Positions 54,091-63,048 of a stretch of DNA of 64,000 bases are shown in pieces. Below the pieces are notes generated by a model. That model saw nothing but the letters and a program-made list of their open reading frames with translations, searched no databases and was not told where the DNA came from. The DNA comes from Flavihumibacter soli. Its GTDB lineage: Bacteria; Bacteroidota; Bacteroidia; Sphingobacteriales; Sphingobacteriaceae. The translations under genes were made by a program, and so were the position numbers. Each line of letters begins with the position of its first letter. Positions within the stretch are counted from its first letter, which is position 1. Location: the NCBI RefSeq assembly GCF_010692725.1, contig NZ_JAAFZB010000096.1, positions 1,054,001-1,118,000 of the forward strand. Reading direction: 5' to 3'.

Positions 54091-54992
54091 TTGATATAGC
54101 GTTTAAGCCTGAGCCATAAATTTCCTTTCCGGTTCTTCAAAAAGTTCCGGATACACTTATATGCCTCCGTGTTCTCTTCAATCAGATCAGGGAAACAGGT
54201 GATGGGTTTATGGTTGACCACCACATTGTAAATATCATTTACCCCTGAATGAACGCCCGATCCGTCGTGACCTATATTGTTTATCAGCGATTCTGAAGGA
54301 TTCAGGGTAAGGCCGCCTTTCAAAAAGATGGAAGCATACCACCTTATCGCCCAGGAGTTATTCTTTCCCGCTTTAAATTCACGCATCTGCTTCCAGAAAT
54401 TCATTGTCCGGTCAATAGAGAAATCACTGATCTTCTTTGAATTGAATTGCTGCATCAGCTTGTCAATGTCCGGCTCAAAATGGTTCCATGCACGCTCCCA
54501 GGTTGCCCAACCCCAGCTTGTAGCAGCACGGTAGAAGAAGGTCTCCGGCAGATCAATTGTTTTTTCTTCCGCATCTCCGCCTAAAGGATACATGTAGGCG
54601 CCGATATGCATCACCTTGTCTTCTCTTTCATATCGCCTCAGCGCATCATTGAAGTACTGAAGGGTATAGGGTGAGCTGATCAGGTCATCTTCAAAAACGA
54701 TCACCTTCCCGTATTCTTTGACAAGGCGCGTAACGCCATCAATAATAGAAGCTGCAAGACCAAGATTCTTGGGCCGCTCCACAATCTCAACTTTCTTAAA
54801 CCCGCTTACCGTCTTTAAAAACTCCCGTACTTCTTTAACATTTGTTTCATCCTGAGGGCTCGTAGCAGCATCCGAAAAAACAAATAACCTTGATTCGTCC
54901 GCTAAAAGGTTCTGCTGTAAAAATTTTATTGTTCGGCGTGTATGCTCAGGACGGTTATAAACAAATAAAGCGATGGGAGCCAGGTTTTGCAT
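54072..54992 (-). CDS. Glycosyltransferase, GT2/GNT-I-like
   Basis: The 306-residue protein starts APIALFVYNRPEHTRRTI and has VIVFEDDLISSPYTL, an EDD metal site, and SWGWATWERAW, features of a glycosyltransferase group resembling eukaryotic GNT-I. No membrane helix. It is the first of a convergent minus-strand group with a methyltransferase and a flippase. The sugar is unknown. Its 3' end overlaps the rhomboid gene by 19 bp. Confidence 0.87.
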   Translation of the reverse strand: MQNLAPIALFVYNRPEHTRRTIKFLQQNLLADESRLFVFSDAATSPQDETNVKEVREFLKTVSGFKKVEIVERPKNLGLAASIIDGVTRLVKEYGKVIVFEDDLISSPYTLQYFNDALRRYEREDKVMHIGAYMYPLGGDAEEKTIDLPETFFYRAATSWGWATWERAWNHFEPDIDKLMQQFNSKKISDFSIDRTMNFWKQMREFKAGKNNSWAIRWYASIFLKGGLTLNPSESLINNIGHDGSGVHSGVNDIYNVVVNHKPITCFPDLIEENTEAYKCIRNFLKNRKGNLWLRLKRYINQKFKK

Positions 54993-55099
54993 TATGCAGT
55001 GAAATTAATTCATGTATTGGCCAGCCGGTTAATTCTTATACCCGTCAGAACACTGAACAGATTTATAAAGCCTTAGTTTTATCAGGCGACCGCGAAATA

Positions 55100-55744
55100 T
55101 TAAATGTTCAGGCAATTGTTACTCCTGTAAAAAACGCTTGTCGATTTCCGGTAAAATAAACCAGGAGAAATGCCACTAAAAGTGAGCTCTTTGAACCCCA
55201 GGGCAATGAGCGAATGCAACGCAGGGTGATAAAACTCGCGTTCGGAATCATCCAGAACGATCACTCCGGAATCGGTAAGCGCATTAACTGCTTGTGTGCA
55301 GCAATTGACACGATCCCGGCCATCCACAATGATGACATCAAATTTTTGATCCGCGGTGAGCGGCATGCGGCAATAATCTCCATCAGGTACAAGGGCGCAA
55401 TAGATCATTTCAGAATTGCCGGGCTTGGATGACGCGATCTTGTTGTACCAGTCCTGATCATGTTCTACGGACACAACCTTCCCCGCAAGTTTTGCATAGA
55501 ACAAGGTCGAGTTCCCTGAACCAAATTCAAAAACAGCATGCTCCTTTTTTATCCTGTCTTTAATAAAATCAATGAATGAATATGTTACCCAGGGTATGGG
55601 ATTTCCATTTTCGTCCTGGGGAGATTTACTTTTCAGGGTATTAAACCAGCCAATTTCTGCGAGGTAACCTTTTACTCCAAACGATAAAAGAGAACGAAGT
55701 TTGGCAGGCTGCAGCAGGCTGTTATAAGATAATATGCGTTTCAA
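55100..55744 (-). CDS. SAM-dependent methyltransferase, FkbM-like
   Basis: The 214-residue protein has a SAM site in AVFEFGSGNSTLFYAKLAG followed by VVSVEHDQDWYN, and FDVIIVDGRDRVNCC as the motif near the active site. It is a small class I methyltransferase of a type often found in polysaccharide loci. Substrate unknown. The start overlaps the flippase gene end by 4 bp. Confidence 0.82.
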   Translation of the reverse strand: MKRILSYNSLLQPAKLRSLLSFGVKGYLAEIGWFNTLKSKSPQDENGNPIPWVTYSFIDFIKDRIKKEHAVFEFGSGNSTLFYAKLAGKVVSVEHDQDWYNKIASSKPGNSEMIYCALVPDGDYCRMPLTADQKFDVIIVDGRDRVNCCTQAVNALTDSGVIVLDDSEREFYHPALHSLIALGFKELTFSGISPGLFYRKSTSVFYRSNNCLNI

Positions 55745-57063
55745 CGATTGAGTAGTTTTTGAATTAAAGAAATTAAAAATAATGATTTCAGCATCATTAT
55801 TCCCTGCTCCCGGGTTTGCCTGAATAATAAAATGGAGAATGTGGCGGCAAAATAAGCAATCAGCGTCGATATTGATGCGCCTACCCCGCTATAAAGCGGT
55901 ATCAGCCAAAGATTAAGGAGAACGTTCACCACCGCCCCAATGATGGTGCGCTGCAATGAGATGAGGGTATATCCCTCCGCAAGCAAGTACTGACTGCTTG
56001 CGCTTCCAAGAAAAACAAATACGCCCGACCAGATATGTATTGCCAGCATCAGCCCCGCACCTTCGTACTGGTCGGTATATATGAGCCTAATGATCAGGTC
56101 TGCTCCAACGCTGACGATCAGCGCCACAGGCAGACTCATACCGATCAAAAGATCATACAGGTTCTGCAGGCGCTTATAATACCTCGGCAGGTCTGTTTTA
56201 CGGGCATGAATAATCGCAGGAAAAACGGATGTGACAATCGCTACCGGGATAAAGAACCAGGCTTCACTGATCCGGGCAGCTGCACTGTAGATCCCAACGG
56301 CCTCACTGCCCTTCGTCTTCAGCATAACAATATCTATCTGCATATATAACGACACCATGACGGCACTAAGAATAAGCGGCCATGATTGTCGAAGCAGGCC
56401 CTTTGCCTGATCTGAATCAAAACGCCACCGGGTGATATCCAGCAGGGCTCTGCGGTGATAAATAATGATCAGTCCGATAGCGAGCATGAGGGCGTCTGCG
56501 GCCAGCGCTATGGCGAACCAGATCACCGGCAGGTCGAGAACGACGAGCAGAACTTTGATCCCGGCCGAAACCACCAGACACACGTTCTGCACCTGCACGA
56601 CAAATTTCGACTGAACCTGCGACTGAAAATAAGAATCGATGATATTGAAACTCTTGAACAAGGATGCCAGGCCGCAAAAAGCGATCAACATCGCCAGTGA
56701 TTCATCTTTAATCTCGGCCCTGCTCCGGAACCATAAATAGATCAGCACTGCCAGTGGTATCAATAAAAGATTAACCGCCACCCGCATCCAGAATGCGGAA
56801 CCCAGGATCGCGTTCTTATCCTCAGGCCTGTTGATGATCTCCCGAATGATAAAGCTATCCAGCCCGAGTGCGCCTACAGCTGCGAAAATACCCGTAAACG
56901 CAATTGCGAAGCTCAGATCACCGAATGACTGCGGACCGAGGTAGCGGGCAATAATGAACCCGACCAGCATGCTCAGAACCCGCCCCAGCATTAGCCAGGC
57001 TGTGTTTTTAAAATACTTTTCAAAAGCATTCTGATCGAAACCTGGAATGGCGGGTATCTTCAT
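55741..57063 (-). CDS. Oligosaccharide flippase (Wzx-like), second copy
   Basis: The 440-residue protein has about twelve membrane helices and typical MATE-like flippase features (GRVLSMLVGFIIARYLGPQS, split as GFIIARYLGPQSFGDL, and GVYSAAARISEAWFFIP). It would move an undecaprenyl-linked glycan across the inner membrane. With the methyltransferase and glycosyltransferase genes downstream it forms a small glycan group separate from the large left-hand locus. Full length. Confidence 0.92.
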   Translation of the reverse strand: MKIPAIPGFDQNAFEKYFKNTAWLMLGRVLSMLVGFIIARYLGPQSFGDLSFAIAFTGIFAAVGALGLDSFIIREIINRPEDKNAILGSAFWMRVAVNLLLIPLAVLIYLWFRSRAEIKDESLAMLIAFCGLASLFKSFNIIDSYFQSQVQSKFVVQVQNVCLVVSAGIKVLLVVLDLPVIWFAIALAADALMLAIGLIIIYHRRALLDITRWRFDSDQAKGLLRQSWPLILSAVMVSLYMQIDIVMLKTKGSEAVGIYSAAARISEAWFFIPVAIVTSVFPAIIHARKTDLPRYYKRLQNLYDLLIGMSLPVALIVSVGADLIIRLIYTDQYEGAGLMLAIHIWSGVFVFLGSASSQYLLAEGYTLISLQRTIIGAVVNVLLNLWLIPLYSGVGASISTLIAYFAATFSILLFRQTREQGIMMLKSLFLISLIQKLLNR

Positions 57064-57144
57064 TTTCAGGGCAAATGTAACAGAATTTTGTTGTCATAGT
57101 CTGATGCATCACCTTAGAAGTAATAGGTCAGGCAAGGGACAAGT

Positions 57145-57180
57145 TAAGGTCAAGTCCTTGAATTCATGGACTTGACCTTA
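57145..57180. repeat. Perfect 13-bp inverted repeat
   Basis: TAAGGTCAAGTCC (57145-57157) and GGACTTGACCTTA (57168-57180) are perfect inverted arms around a ten-base loop. Further imperfect complementary words (AGGTCA/TGACCT, GGGAC/GTCCC) lie outside the arms. It sits in the 230 bp gap between typA and the flippase gene; there is no T-tract, so it does not look like a plain terminator. Confidence 0.75.
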
Positions 57181-57247
57181 TCATGACCTGAACCAGTCCC
57201 CTGTAAATTCTGTAATAAAACATTGGGTCCGGTTTGACATAATAAAA

Positions 57248-57273
57248 AAGGACCGCCTTTTCTGACGGTCCTT
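57248..57273 (-). terminator. Intrinsic terminator of typA
   Basis: On the minus strand AAGGACCGTC pairs with GGCGGTCCTT (ten pairs, one G-U) around AGAAAA, followed by TTTTTTATT. It lies 23 bp after the typA stop. Confidence 0.9.
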
Positions 57274-57295
57274 CAATTATTTAATAGCCTGTGGC

Positions 57296-59104
57296 TTAGT
57301 TCTGGAACTTCTTGGCATTGATCTTACGCTCATTCTCCTGAAGGTAGATCTTACGCAGACGCATGCTTTTAGGCGTGATCTCAATATATTCGTCAGCCTG
57401 AATGTACTCCATCGCTTCCTCTAATGAGAATTTGATAGCAGGAGCAATACGGGTGTTATCATCTGTTCCGGAAGCACGCATGTTAGTGAGTGCTTTACCT
57501 TTCACCAGGTTAACAACCAGGTCATTATCGCGGATGTGCTCACCCATGATCTGACCTTCGTATACATCAACACCCGGATCAACGAAGAAACGTCCGCGGT
57601 CCTGTAGCTTGTCGATAGAATATGCAGTCGTCTGACCTTTTTCCATTGAAACAAGAACACCGCTCAGACGGCCTGGAATTGTTCCTTTCCATGGCTCGTA
57701 ACCTTTAAAACGGTGTGCCATGATCGCCTCACCACCAGTAGCGGTTAATACGTTATTACGCAGACCGATAATTCCACGGGCCGGGATCTCGAACTCAAGG
57801 TGCTGAAGATCGCCTTTGGGCTCCATGATCAGCAGCTCACCTTTACGCTGTGTAACCAGTTCAATTACTTTACCGGATACTTCAGCTGGAACGTCTACGA
57901 TCAGAGTTTCTATTGGCTCGCACTTAACTCCGTCAATTTCCTTGATGATAACCTGCGGCTGACCTACCTGCAATTCGTAACCTTCGCGGCGCATTGTCTC
58001 AATCAATACTGACAAATGCAGAATTCCGCGTCCGTACACAAGGTATGAGTCAGGAGACTCCGTTTCTACTACTTTAAGGGCAAGATTTTTTTCCATCTCC
58101 TTGTACAAACGCTCTCTTAAGCGCTGAGATGTTACGAATTTTCCTTCCTTACCGAAGAATGGGGAGTTGTTAATCGTGAACAACATATTCATCGTCGGTT
58201 CGTCGATATGAATAACTTCCAGTTGCTCCGGATTCTCGAAATCAGCGATAGTATCGCCGATATCGAAGCCATCGATACCAACAACGGCACAAAGATCACC
58301 CGATTTAACTTCCGTAACCTTCACTTTACCCAATCCTTCAAAAACGTAAAGTTCTTTGATACGGGTCTTTTGTATTTTCCCGTCCCGCTTAACTAATGAT
58401 ACAGGCTGGTTTTCTTTAATTACACCACGGGCAACACGGCCGATAGCGATACGACCGACAAACGACGAGTAATCCAAAGAGGTGATCTGCATTTGCAGAG
58501 TTCCCTCAGAGATTGGTGCAGACGGGATGAATTCCAGGACAGCATCCAGCAAAGGTGTGATGTCTTCAGTCTGGTTCTTCCAGTCGGTGCTCATCCAGCC
58601 GTGTTTTGACGAACCGTAAAGCACCGGAAAATCAAGCTGATCTTCGGTCGCTTCCAGGTTAAAGAATAACTCGAACACTGATTCGTAAACTTCCTCTGGA
58701 CGGCAGTTCTCTTTATCTACCTTATTTACTACAACGATGGGCTTCAGACCAAGGGCTAAAGCTTTCTGGGTAACAAAACGCGTTTGCGGCATGGCACCTT
58801 CGAAGGCATCAACAAGCAGGATCACTCCGTCAGCCATTTTCAGGACACGTTCTACCTCCCCGCCAAAATCGGCGTGACCAGGAGTATCAATAATGTTAAT
58901 CTTAACGCCTTTATAATTTACAGAAACGTTCTTTGAAACGATGGTGATCCCCCGCTCACGTTCCAGGTCGTTATTATCAAGTATCAAATCACCAGTGGCC
59001 TGATTGTCGCGAAACAGGTTTGTCTGATGTAAGATCTTGTCAACCAGTGTGGTTTTACCGTGGTCAACGTGTGCGATGATCGCAATATTCCGGATATTTT
59101 GCAT
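57296..59104 (-). CDS. typA: Translational GTPase TypA/BipA
   Basis: The 602-residue GTPase has G1 in [15 protein letters not shown]2/G3 in RERGITI and [11 protein letters not shown], and G4 in [12 protein letters not shown]. The EF-G-like domains and the BipA C-terminal domain ([26 protein letters not shown]) follow. It binds ribosomes and supports growth in stress or cold. Full length, start [16 protein letters not shown] as in the family. Stand-alone gene with its own terminator. Confidence 0.98.
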   Translation of the reverse strand: MQNIRNIAIIAHVDHGKTTLVDKILHQTNLFRDNQATGDLILDNNDLERERGITIVSKNVSVNYKGVKINIIDTPGHADFGGEVERVLKMADGVILLVDAFEGAMPQTRFVTQKALALGLKPIVVVNKVDKENCRPEEVYESVFELFFNLEATEDQLDFPVLYGSSKHGWMSTDWKNQTEDITPLLDAVLEFIPSAPISEGTLQMQITSLDYSSFVGRIAIGRVARGVIKENQPVSLVKRDGKIQKTRIKELYVFEGLGKVKVTEVKSGDLCAVVGIDGFDIGDTIADFENPEQLEVIHIDEPTMNMLFTINNSPFFGKEGKFVTSQRLRERLYKEMEKNLALKVVETESPDSYLVYGRGILHLSVLIETMRREGYELQVGQPQVIIKEIDGVKCEPIETLIVDVPAEVSGKVIELVTQRKGELLIMEPKGDLQHLEFEIPARGIIGLRNNVLTATGGEAIMAHRFKGYEPWKGTIPGRLSGVLVSMEKGQTTAYSIDKLQDRGRFFVDPGVDVYEGQIMGEHIRDNDLVVNLVKGKALTNMRASGTDDNTRIAPAIKFSLEEAMEYIQADEYIEITPKSMRLRKIYLQENERKINAKKFQN

Positions 59105-59129
59105 GCAAAAACTACTATGAAATTTTTTG

Positions 59130-59137
59130 CAAAGGTA
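59130..59137 (-). promoter_or_regulatory. Candidate -7 promoter element of typA
   Basis: The minus strand reads TACCTTTG, 25 bp before the typA ATG, a plausible distance. No TTG at -33 spacing was seen. Confidence 0.4.
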
Positions 59138-59208
59138 ACTCTAATATTCCGAAATTCTATACTCGCTGATTCTTAAAGTGTTCTGACAAAAATAAATCGA
59201 ATTAAAAT

Positions 59209-59216
59209 TACCTTTG
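59209..59216 (+). promoter_or_regulatory. Candidate -7 promoter element of the Cys-rich peptide gene
   Basis: TACCTTTG matches TAnnTTTG and ends 4 bp before the ATG at 59221. The same octamer is used for typA on the other strand. Upstream TTCTGACA at about 59181 is only a weak -33. Confidence 0.4.
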
Positions 59217-59220
59217 TGGC

Positions 59221-59385
59221 ATGGGAATCCAGGAAATAATTGTGGCCATTATATTTGCCGTGGCGCTGGTTTATTTAGGTCGTATGGTTTACCGCAGTCT
59301 TACCTCAGAGAAAGGCTGTGCGAGTAATTGCGGAAAATGCGGTGCTGATTTTTCTAAGGTAAAGATCCCGGAACAGAAAGGCTGA
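59221..59385 (+). CDS. FeoB-associated-type Cys-rich membrane peptide, 54 aa
   Basis: A 54-codon gene encodes one membrane helix (IIVAIIFAVALVYLG, about 6-20), a short basic stretch and a cysteine knot CASNCGKCGADF. This matches the FeoB-associated Cys-rich membrane protein family. The helix and three cysteines at this spacing are distinctive. feoA and feoB are not in the window, so the link to iron transport is by family only. Its stop abuts ispF, which is on the other strand (59386). A TAnnTTTG element lies just upstream. Confidence 0.8.
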   Translation: MGIQEIIVAIIFAVALVYLGRMVYRSLTSEKGCASNCGKCGADFSKVKIPEQKG

Positions 59386-59865
59386 TCAGATTTTTTCAAT
59401 AAGGCAGACAGCATAAGCTACCACGCCCTCTTCTCGGCCTATAAAACCCATCGTTTCGTTGGTGGTTGCCTTAATAGAAATATCTTCTTCGCTGATGTTC
59501 CCTGCCTTCGCAATATTTTTCTTCATTTCGGGAACGTGCGGATTTATCTTAGGCTCTTCCAGGCAAAGCATTGCATCTATGTTGCCGATCGTCCAGCCCT
59601 TTTCATTTAATAACTTAACGGTTTCCTCAAGCAGAACCAAGCTGCTGATGCCTTTCCAACGTTCATCCGTGTTTTTAAAGTGATGGCCGATATCCCGGAG
59701 GTTCGCGGCGCCGAGCAGCGCATCACATATCGCATGCAGAAGCACATCGGCATCCGAATGACCGAAAGCTCCGGAATGATGTTCAAGCTTTACCCCGCCA
59801 ACATAAAATGGATGATTGTATTCAAGCTGATGGACGTCAAATCCAAAGCCAACCCTGATCTTCAT
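59386..59865 (-). CDS. ispF: 2-C-methyl-D-erythritol 2,4-cyclodiphosphate synthase
   Basis: The 159-residue IspF has the metal-binding FGFDVHQL (D and H) and HSDADVLLHAICDALLGA with the third ligand. The C-terminal IKATTNETMGFIGREEGV is also characteristic. It makes the cyclic diphosphate in the non-mevalonate isoprenoid pathway as a trimer. It lies 3 bp downstream of porV and probably shares its transcript. Confidence 0.97.
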   Translation of the reverse strand: MKIRVGFGFDVHQLEYNHPFYVGGVKLEHHSGAFGHSDADVLLHAICDALLGAANLRDIGHHFKNTDERWKGISSLVLLEETVKLLNEKGWTIGNIDAMLCLEEPKINPHVPEMKKNIAKAGNISEEDISIKATTNETMGFIGREEGVVAYAVCLIEKI

Positions 59866-59868
59866 ATA

Positions 59869-61041
59869 CTACTTCTTCTCAAAATTAAATATCAGGGAAA
59901 AACGGAGAGTCTGAGCCAGGGGACTCTCATGCTGATTAGCTAACAGGTACGCAAAATCCAGGTTGAATACATTGTATTTCAACCCCGCGCCTACGGTGAC
60001 GTACTGACGATCGCCTTTTGTGGGATGCTCATAGAAATAACCGGCACGAACAGCAAATTGCTTATTGTACCAGTACTCGGTGCCTAATGAATAACTGATC
60101 TCATGCAACTCTTCTGAAAAACCGCCGGGCGCATCAGAAAAAGATCCAAAGATCCCTGAGGGTACAGAACGGTCAGGATCTTTACCGCTGATGATAACTC
60201 CGTTCTCATCCAGGACCGGGCTGGTAGGAACAAGCAGCTTATTCATGTCCAGGGCAACGGTAAATGTATTCAGGTCATCCAGATTGAAAGTGGTGGCACC
60301 GCCCAGCTTCAGGTTGGTTGGCAAAAATGACTTTGGTGCCGCATCAGAATAACTCACCTTCGTGCCAATGTTAGAAATGTTAAGTCCGAAAGCTACTTCA
60401 GCATCCTTTCCCAGGAGAACCGTGCCATTACGGAAGTAAGCCGATACGTCAGCCGCGAGGGCAGAAGCCGGCCTGATCTCCTGCCCGTTAAATTGCCCGT
60501 TGCTCAGGCTGGAAAGAATGTATCTAACCGCCGTTCCCAGGGAGAAATTATCTCCGAACCGCCTCGCAAATGTACCGTCTATGGCAAACTCATTAGGGCT
60601 GTAAATGCCGATATCCTGCTGGTTATCATCCGTAAGCTGAATGGAACCGTAAGAGAAATACCGCAGTGAGCCGCCGATCGTGTTACGATCATCCAGCCGG
60701 TGATAAACCGAGAGATATCCCAGATCAATATCGGGCACCAGGTTTCGGAGCCACGGGGTATAAGAAACAGCAAAACCAGTTTGATTTTCGACGAAAGCGA
60801 GCTTAGCCGGGTTCCAGTGTAATGAGTTAGCATCCGACGATATGGCTACTCCGACGTCCCCCATCGCGCCCGAGCGGGCATCAGGAGCGATCAGCAAGAA
60901 CGGTGCGGCCGTTTGTATTGTATTGTAGTATTTTCCGTCGCTTTGCGGCACATCCTGCGCCAGGGAAGATGAGGTCCAGGCCAGTAAAAGCCATATTGCA
61001 CTACCAACAGAAAATTTATTTATAGGCATAGAGGGAGACAT
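59869..61041 (-). CDS. porV: Type IX secretion outer-membrane protein PorV
   Basis: The 390-residue protein has a signal peptide (SVGSAIWLLLAWTSSSLAQ). Its mature start YYNTIQTAAPFLLIAPDARS and GAMGDVGVAISSDANSLHWN are hallmarks of PorV. The rest is a beta-barrel pattern, ending LAQTLRFSLIFNFEKK. PorV is the shuttle or acceptor that carries type IX cargo from the translocon to the attachment machinery. The start may be codon 5 (MPINKFSVG), because a promoter element lies 8 bp before codon 1. Confidence 0.93.
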   Translation of the reverse strand: MSPSMPINKFSVGSAIWLLLAWTSSSLAQDVPQSDGKYYNTIQTAAPFLLIAPDARSGAMGDVGVAISSDANSLHWNPAKLAFVENQTGFAVSYTPWLRNLVPDIDLGYLSVYHRLDDRNTIGGSLRYFSYGSIQLTDDNQQDIGIYSPNEFAIDGTFARRFGDNFSLGTAVRYILSSLSNGQFNGQEIRPASALAADVSAYFRNGTVLLGKDAEVAFGLNISNIGTKVSYSDAAPKSFLPTNLKLGGATTFNLDDLNTFTVALDMNKLLVPTSPVLDENGVIISGKDPDRSVPSGIFGSFSDAPGGFSEELHEISYSLGTEYWYNKQFAVRAGYFYEHPTKGDRQYVTVGAGLKYNVFNLDFAYLLANQHESPLAQTLRFSLIFNFEKK

Positions 61042-61048
61042 TTCAAGT

Positions 61049-61076
61049 CAAAAATAGGATTAATTATTTACCACAA
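61049..61076 (-). promoter_or_regulatory. Bacteroidetes-type promoter of porV
   Basis: The minus strand has TTG (61074-61076), a 17 bp spacer and TATTTTTG (61049-61056), matching the Flavobacterium TTG-17/23-TAnnTTTG consensus. The -7 element ends 7 bp before the first porV ATG. It is the only candidate here with both boxes. Confidence 0.6.
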
Positions 61077-61381
61077 TAGAGTACTACAATGTAATAAAAT
61101 TTGCATCTTTTATTTAATATGAAAAACAAGAACTTACATTAAAGGTAATATAACCTTCCAAAAGAATCCCATTTGTGCAATTCAACCGCCAAACTAACTG
61201 AATATCTGTGAACAAGAGATTTTGTCGTATTAATTATAAAAAATCCGCCGTCCCATGTAACTCTTTTAATAAATTTTCGTTTGAATGTAGAAGCTGAATA
61301 ATATTTTATTCTGTATAAGTTACGTTTGGGATATTCTTCCGAATTAGTATTTTTATAGATTAATTGCTCATTTTACATCCA
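61077..61381. other. AT-rich divergent porV-gldJ intergenic region
   Basis: About 300 bp between the porV promoter and gldJ hold no supportable gene. The region is AT-rich and has TACGTTTG at 61321-61328 on the plus strand, a possible -7 element 53 bp before gldJ. No strong hairpin was seen. Confidence 0.5.
61321..61328 (+). promoter_or_regulatory. Candidate -7 promoter element of gldJ
   Basis: TACGTTTG matches TAnnTTTG, 53 bp before the gldJ ATG at 61382, which is a normal leader length. No TTG at -33 spacing was seen. Confidence 0.4.
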
Positions 61382-62998
61382 ATGATTAAAAAATCAATAG
61401 TATTTGCGTCTGCTTTTCTGGCTCTTGCCGTTATCGGAACCAGCTGTAAGCAGCGACAGGCCTCTTCTAAGACCGGGATGGCATATAATGACAAGTATAA
61501 TGGCGGTTATGAGGTGCATAAGAAAATTCAACCAGGACCTGGTCCGGGCTTGGTAGCTATAGAAGGTGGTACTTTCGTAATGGGAGGCTCGCTTAATCAG
61601 GATTTAGGCTATGAATTTGACAATGTACGTCGCCGGGTTACTGTGGCTTCATTTTATATGGACGAAACTGAGGTAGCTAACGTCGACTGGTTAGAATACC
61701 TGTACTGGATCAAACGGAACTTCCCACAGGATGGCGAGTACTATTACAATGCCTTACCTGATACACTGGTTTGGCGTCAGCCTTTGTCTTACAACGAGCC
61801 ATATGTAAACAACTATTTACGTCACCCTGCCTTCCAGGATTATCCCGTGGTTGGTATAACATGGGAACAAGCTAACGCTTACTGCGAATGGCGTACTGAC
61901 CGGGTGAACGAAGAGATCCTTCGTCAAAAGGGAGTGTTGCTAGATTATAAGACCTTAGCCGGTGGCGGCAGAGGAACTTCAGGCGGCACAACTACAACAA
62001 CTGCCACTTCATCTGAGCCCTTCAATACAGATATCTACCTGAACGGACAATTTACCCGTGAACAGGATGGAAAAAAGATGCCAAAAGACCTCAACCCTAA
62101 TGCTACAGCATCGGCCGGAGCAACAACGGGTAAAGGCGGCCCAACACGTCAGGTCAGACTGGAGGATGGTGTTCTGAAACAACCCTATCGTCTTCCTACT
62201 GAGGCTGAGTGGGAGTATGCAGCCCTGGCTTTAGCAGGAAATACTGAGTATGAAAATATCTCTGACGGTAAGATATATCCATGGAATGGTTTAGGTGTTC
62301 GTTCTCCTAAGAAAAAAACTCAGGGTATGATCCTTGCCAACTTTAAGCGTGGTGAAGGTGATAACATGGGTACCGGTGGTTACCTGAATGATAAAGCGGA
62401 CATTACCGCTCCTGTAATAGCTTACATGCCAAACGATTTCGGTTTGTATAACATGGCAGGCAACGTTAATGAGTGGACCGCTGACGTTTACCGTAAGCTT
62501 TCTTTCGAAGACTTTAATGACTTTAACCCCTTCCGTGGTAATGAATACGTAAATAAGCGTTTGGCCGACAGGGACAAAGGTTTATATGCTAAAGACAAGT
62601 ACGGACGTCCTATCAAGGATCCTGCAAAGACTGCTAAGAAGCAATCATGGCAGGAGCTTCAGAACGACGTAGCTAAAGTAGACACATCAGCTATCGCCGG
62701 TAAGCCATACAATCCCGATTTCAGAGGCCACCTGGATACTGTTAATCAGCAATTATATGGTGTGACAACCCTGGTTAATGACCGTTCAAGAGTATTCAAA
62801 GGAGGCTCATGGAATGACAGGGCTTACTGGTTAAACCCAGCTACACGTCGCTTCATGCAGCAGGATGAATCAGGAGCTGAATTAGGCTTCCGATGTGCCA
62901 TGACGCTTGTAGGTGCACCTGAGATCTTCACAGCCGGTAAACCACACTTTAACCAGCCTAAATCGGTGGTTAAGAAAAGTAGCAAGAAAGGCAAATAA
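61382..62998 (+). CDS. gldJ: Gliding motility / type IX secretion lipoprotein GldJ
   Basis: From ATG 61382 the protein has 538 residues. It starts with a lipoprotein signal (SIVFASAFLALAVIGTSC). The main part is a formylglycine-generating-enzyme-like (SUMF1) domain: IEGGTFVMGGSLNQDLGYEF, FYMDETEVANVDWLEYLYW, YRLPTEAEWEYAA, NMAGNVNEWTADVY and KGGSWNDRAYWLNPATRRFM. The domain is not expected to be an active FGE. These features match GldJ, which stabilises GldK and is needed for gliding and type IX secretion in Flavobacterium. A TTG six codons upstream is a less likely start. A perfect terminator follows. The usual murF neighbour is absent here. Confidence 0.93.
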   Translation: MIKKSIVFASAFLALAVIGTSCKQRQASSKTGMAYNDKYNGGYEVHKKIQPGPGPGLVAIEGGTFVMGGSLNQDLGYEFDNVRRRVTVASFYMDETEVANVDWLEYLYWIKRNFPQDGEYYYNALPDTLVWRQPLSYNEPYVNNYLRHPAFQDYPVVGITWEQANAYCEWRTDRVNEEILRQKGVLLDYKTLAGGGRGTSGGTTTTTATSSEPFNTDIYLNGQFTREQDGKKMPKDLNPNATASAGATTGKGGPTRQVRLEDGVLKQPYRLPTEAEWEYAALALAGNTEYENISDGKIYPWNGLGVRSPKKKTQGMILANFKRGEGDNMGTGGYLNDKADITAPVIAYMPNDFGLYNMAGNVNEWTADVYRKLSFEDFNDFNPFRGNEYVNKRLADRDKGLYAKDKYGRPIKDPAKTAKKQSWQELQNDVAKVDTSAIAGKPYNPDFRGHLDTVNQQLYGVTTLVNDRSRVFKGGSWNDRAYWLNPATRRFMQQDESGAELGFRCAMTLVGAPEIFTAGKPHFNQPKSVVKKSSKKGK

Positions 62999-63015
62999 GA
63001 AAATTCAATATATTG

Positions 63016-63048
63016 AAAAGGGATCTTCAGAAATGAGATCCCTTTTTT
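63016..63048 (+). terminator. Intrinsic terminator of gldJ
   Basis: AAAAGGGATC (63016-63025) and GATCCCTTTT (63037-63046) are perfect arms around an 11-base loop, followed by further Ts. It lies 18 bp after the gldJ stop. Confidence 0.92.
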
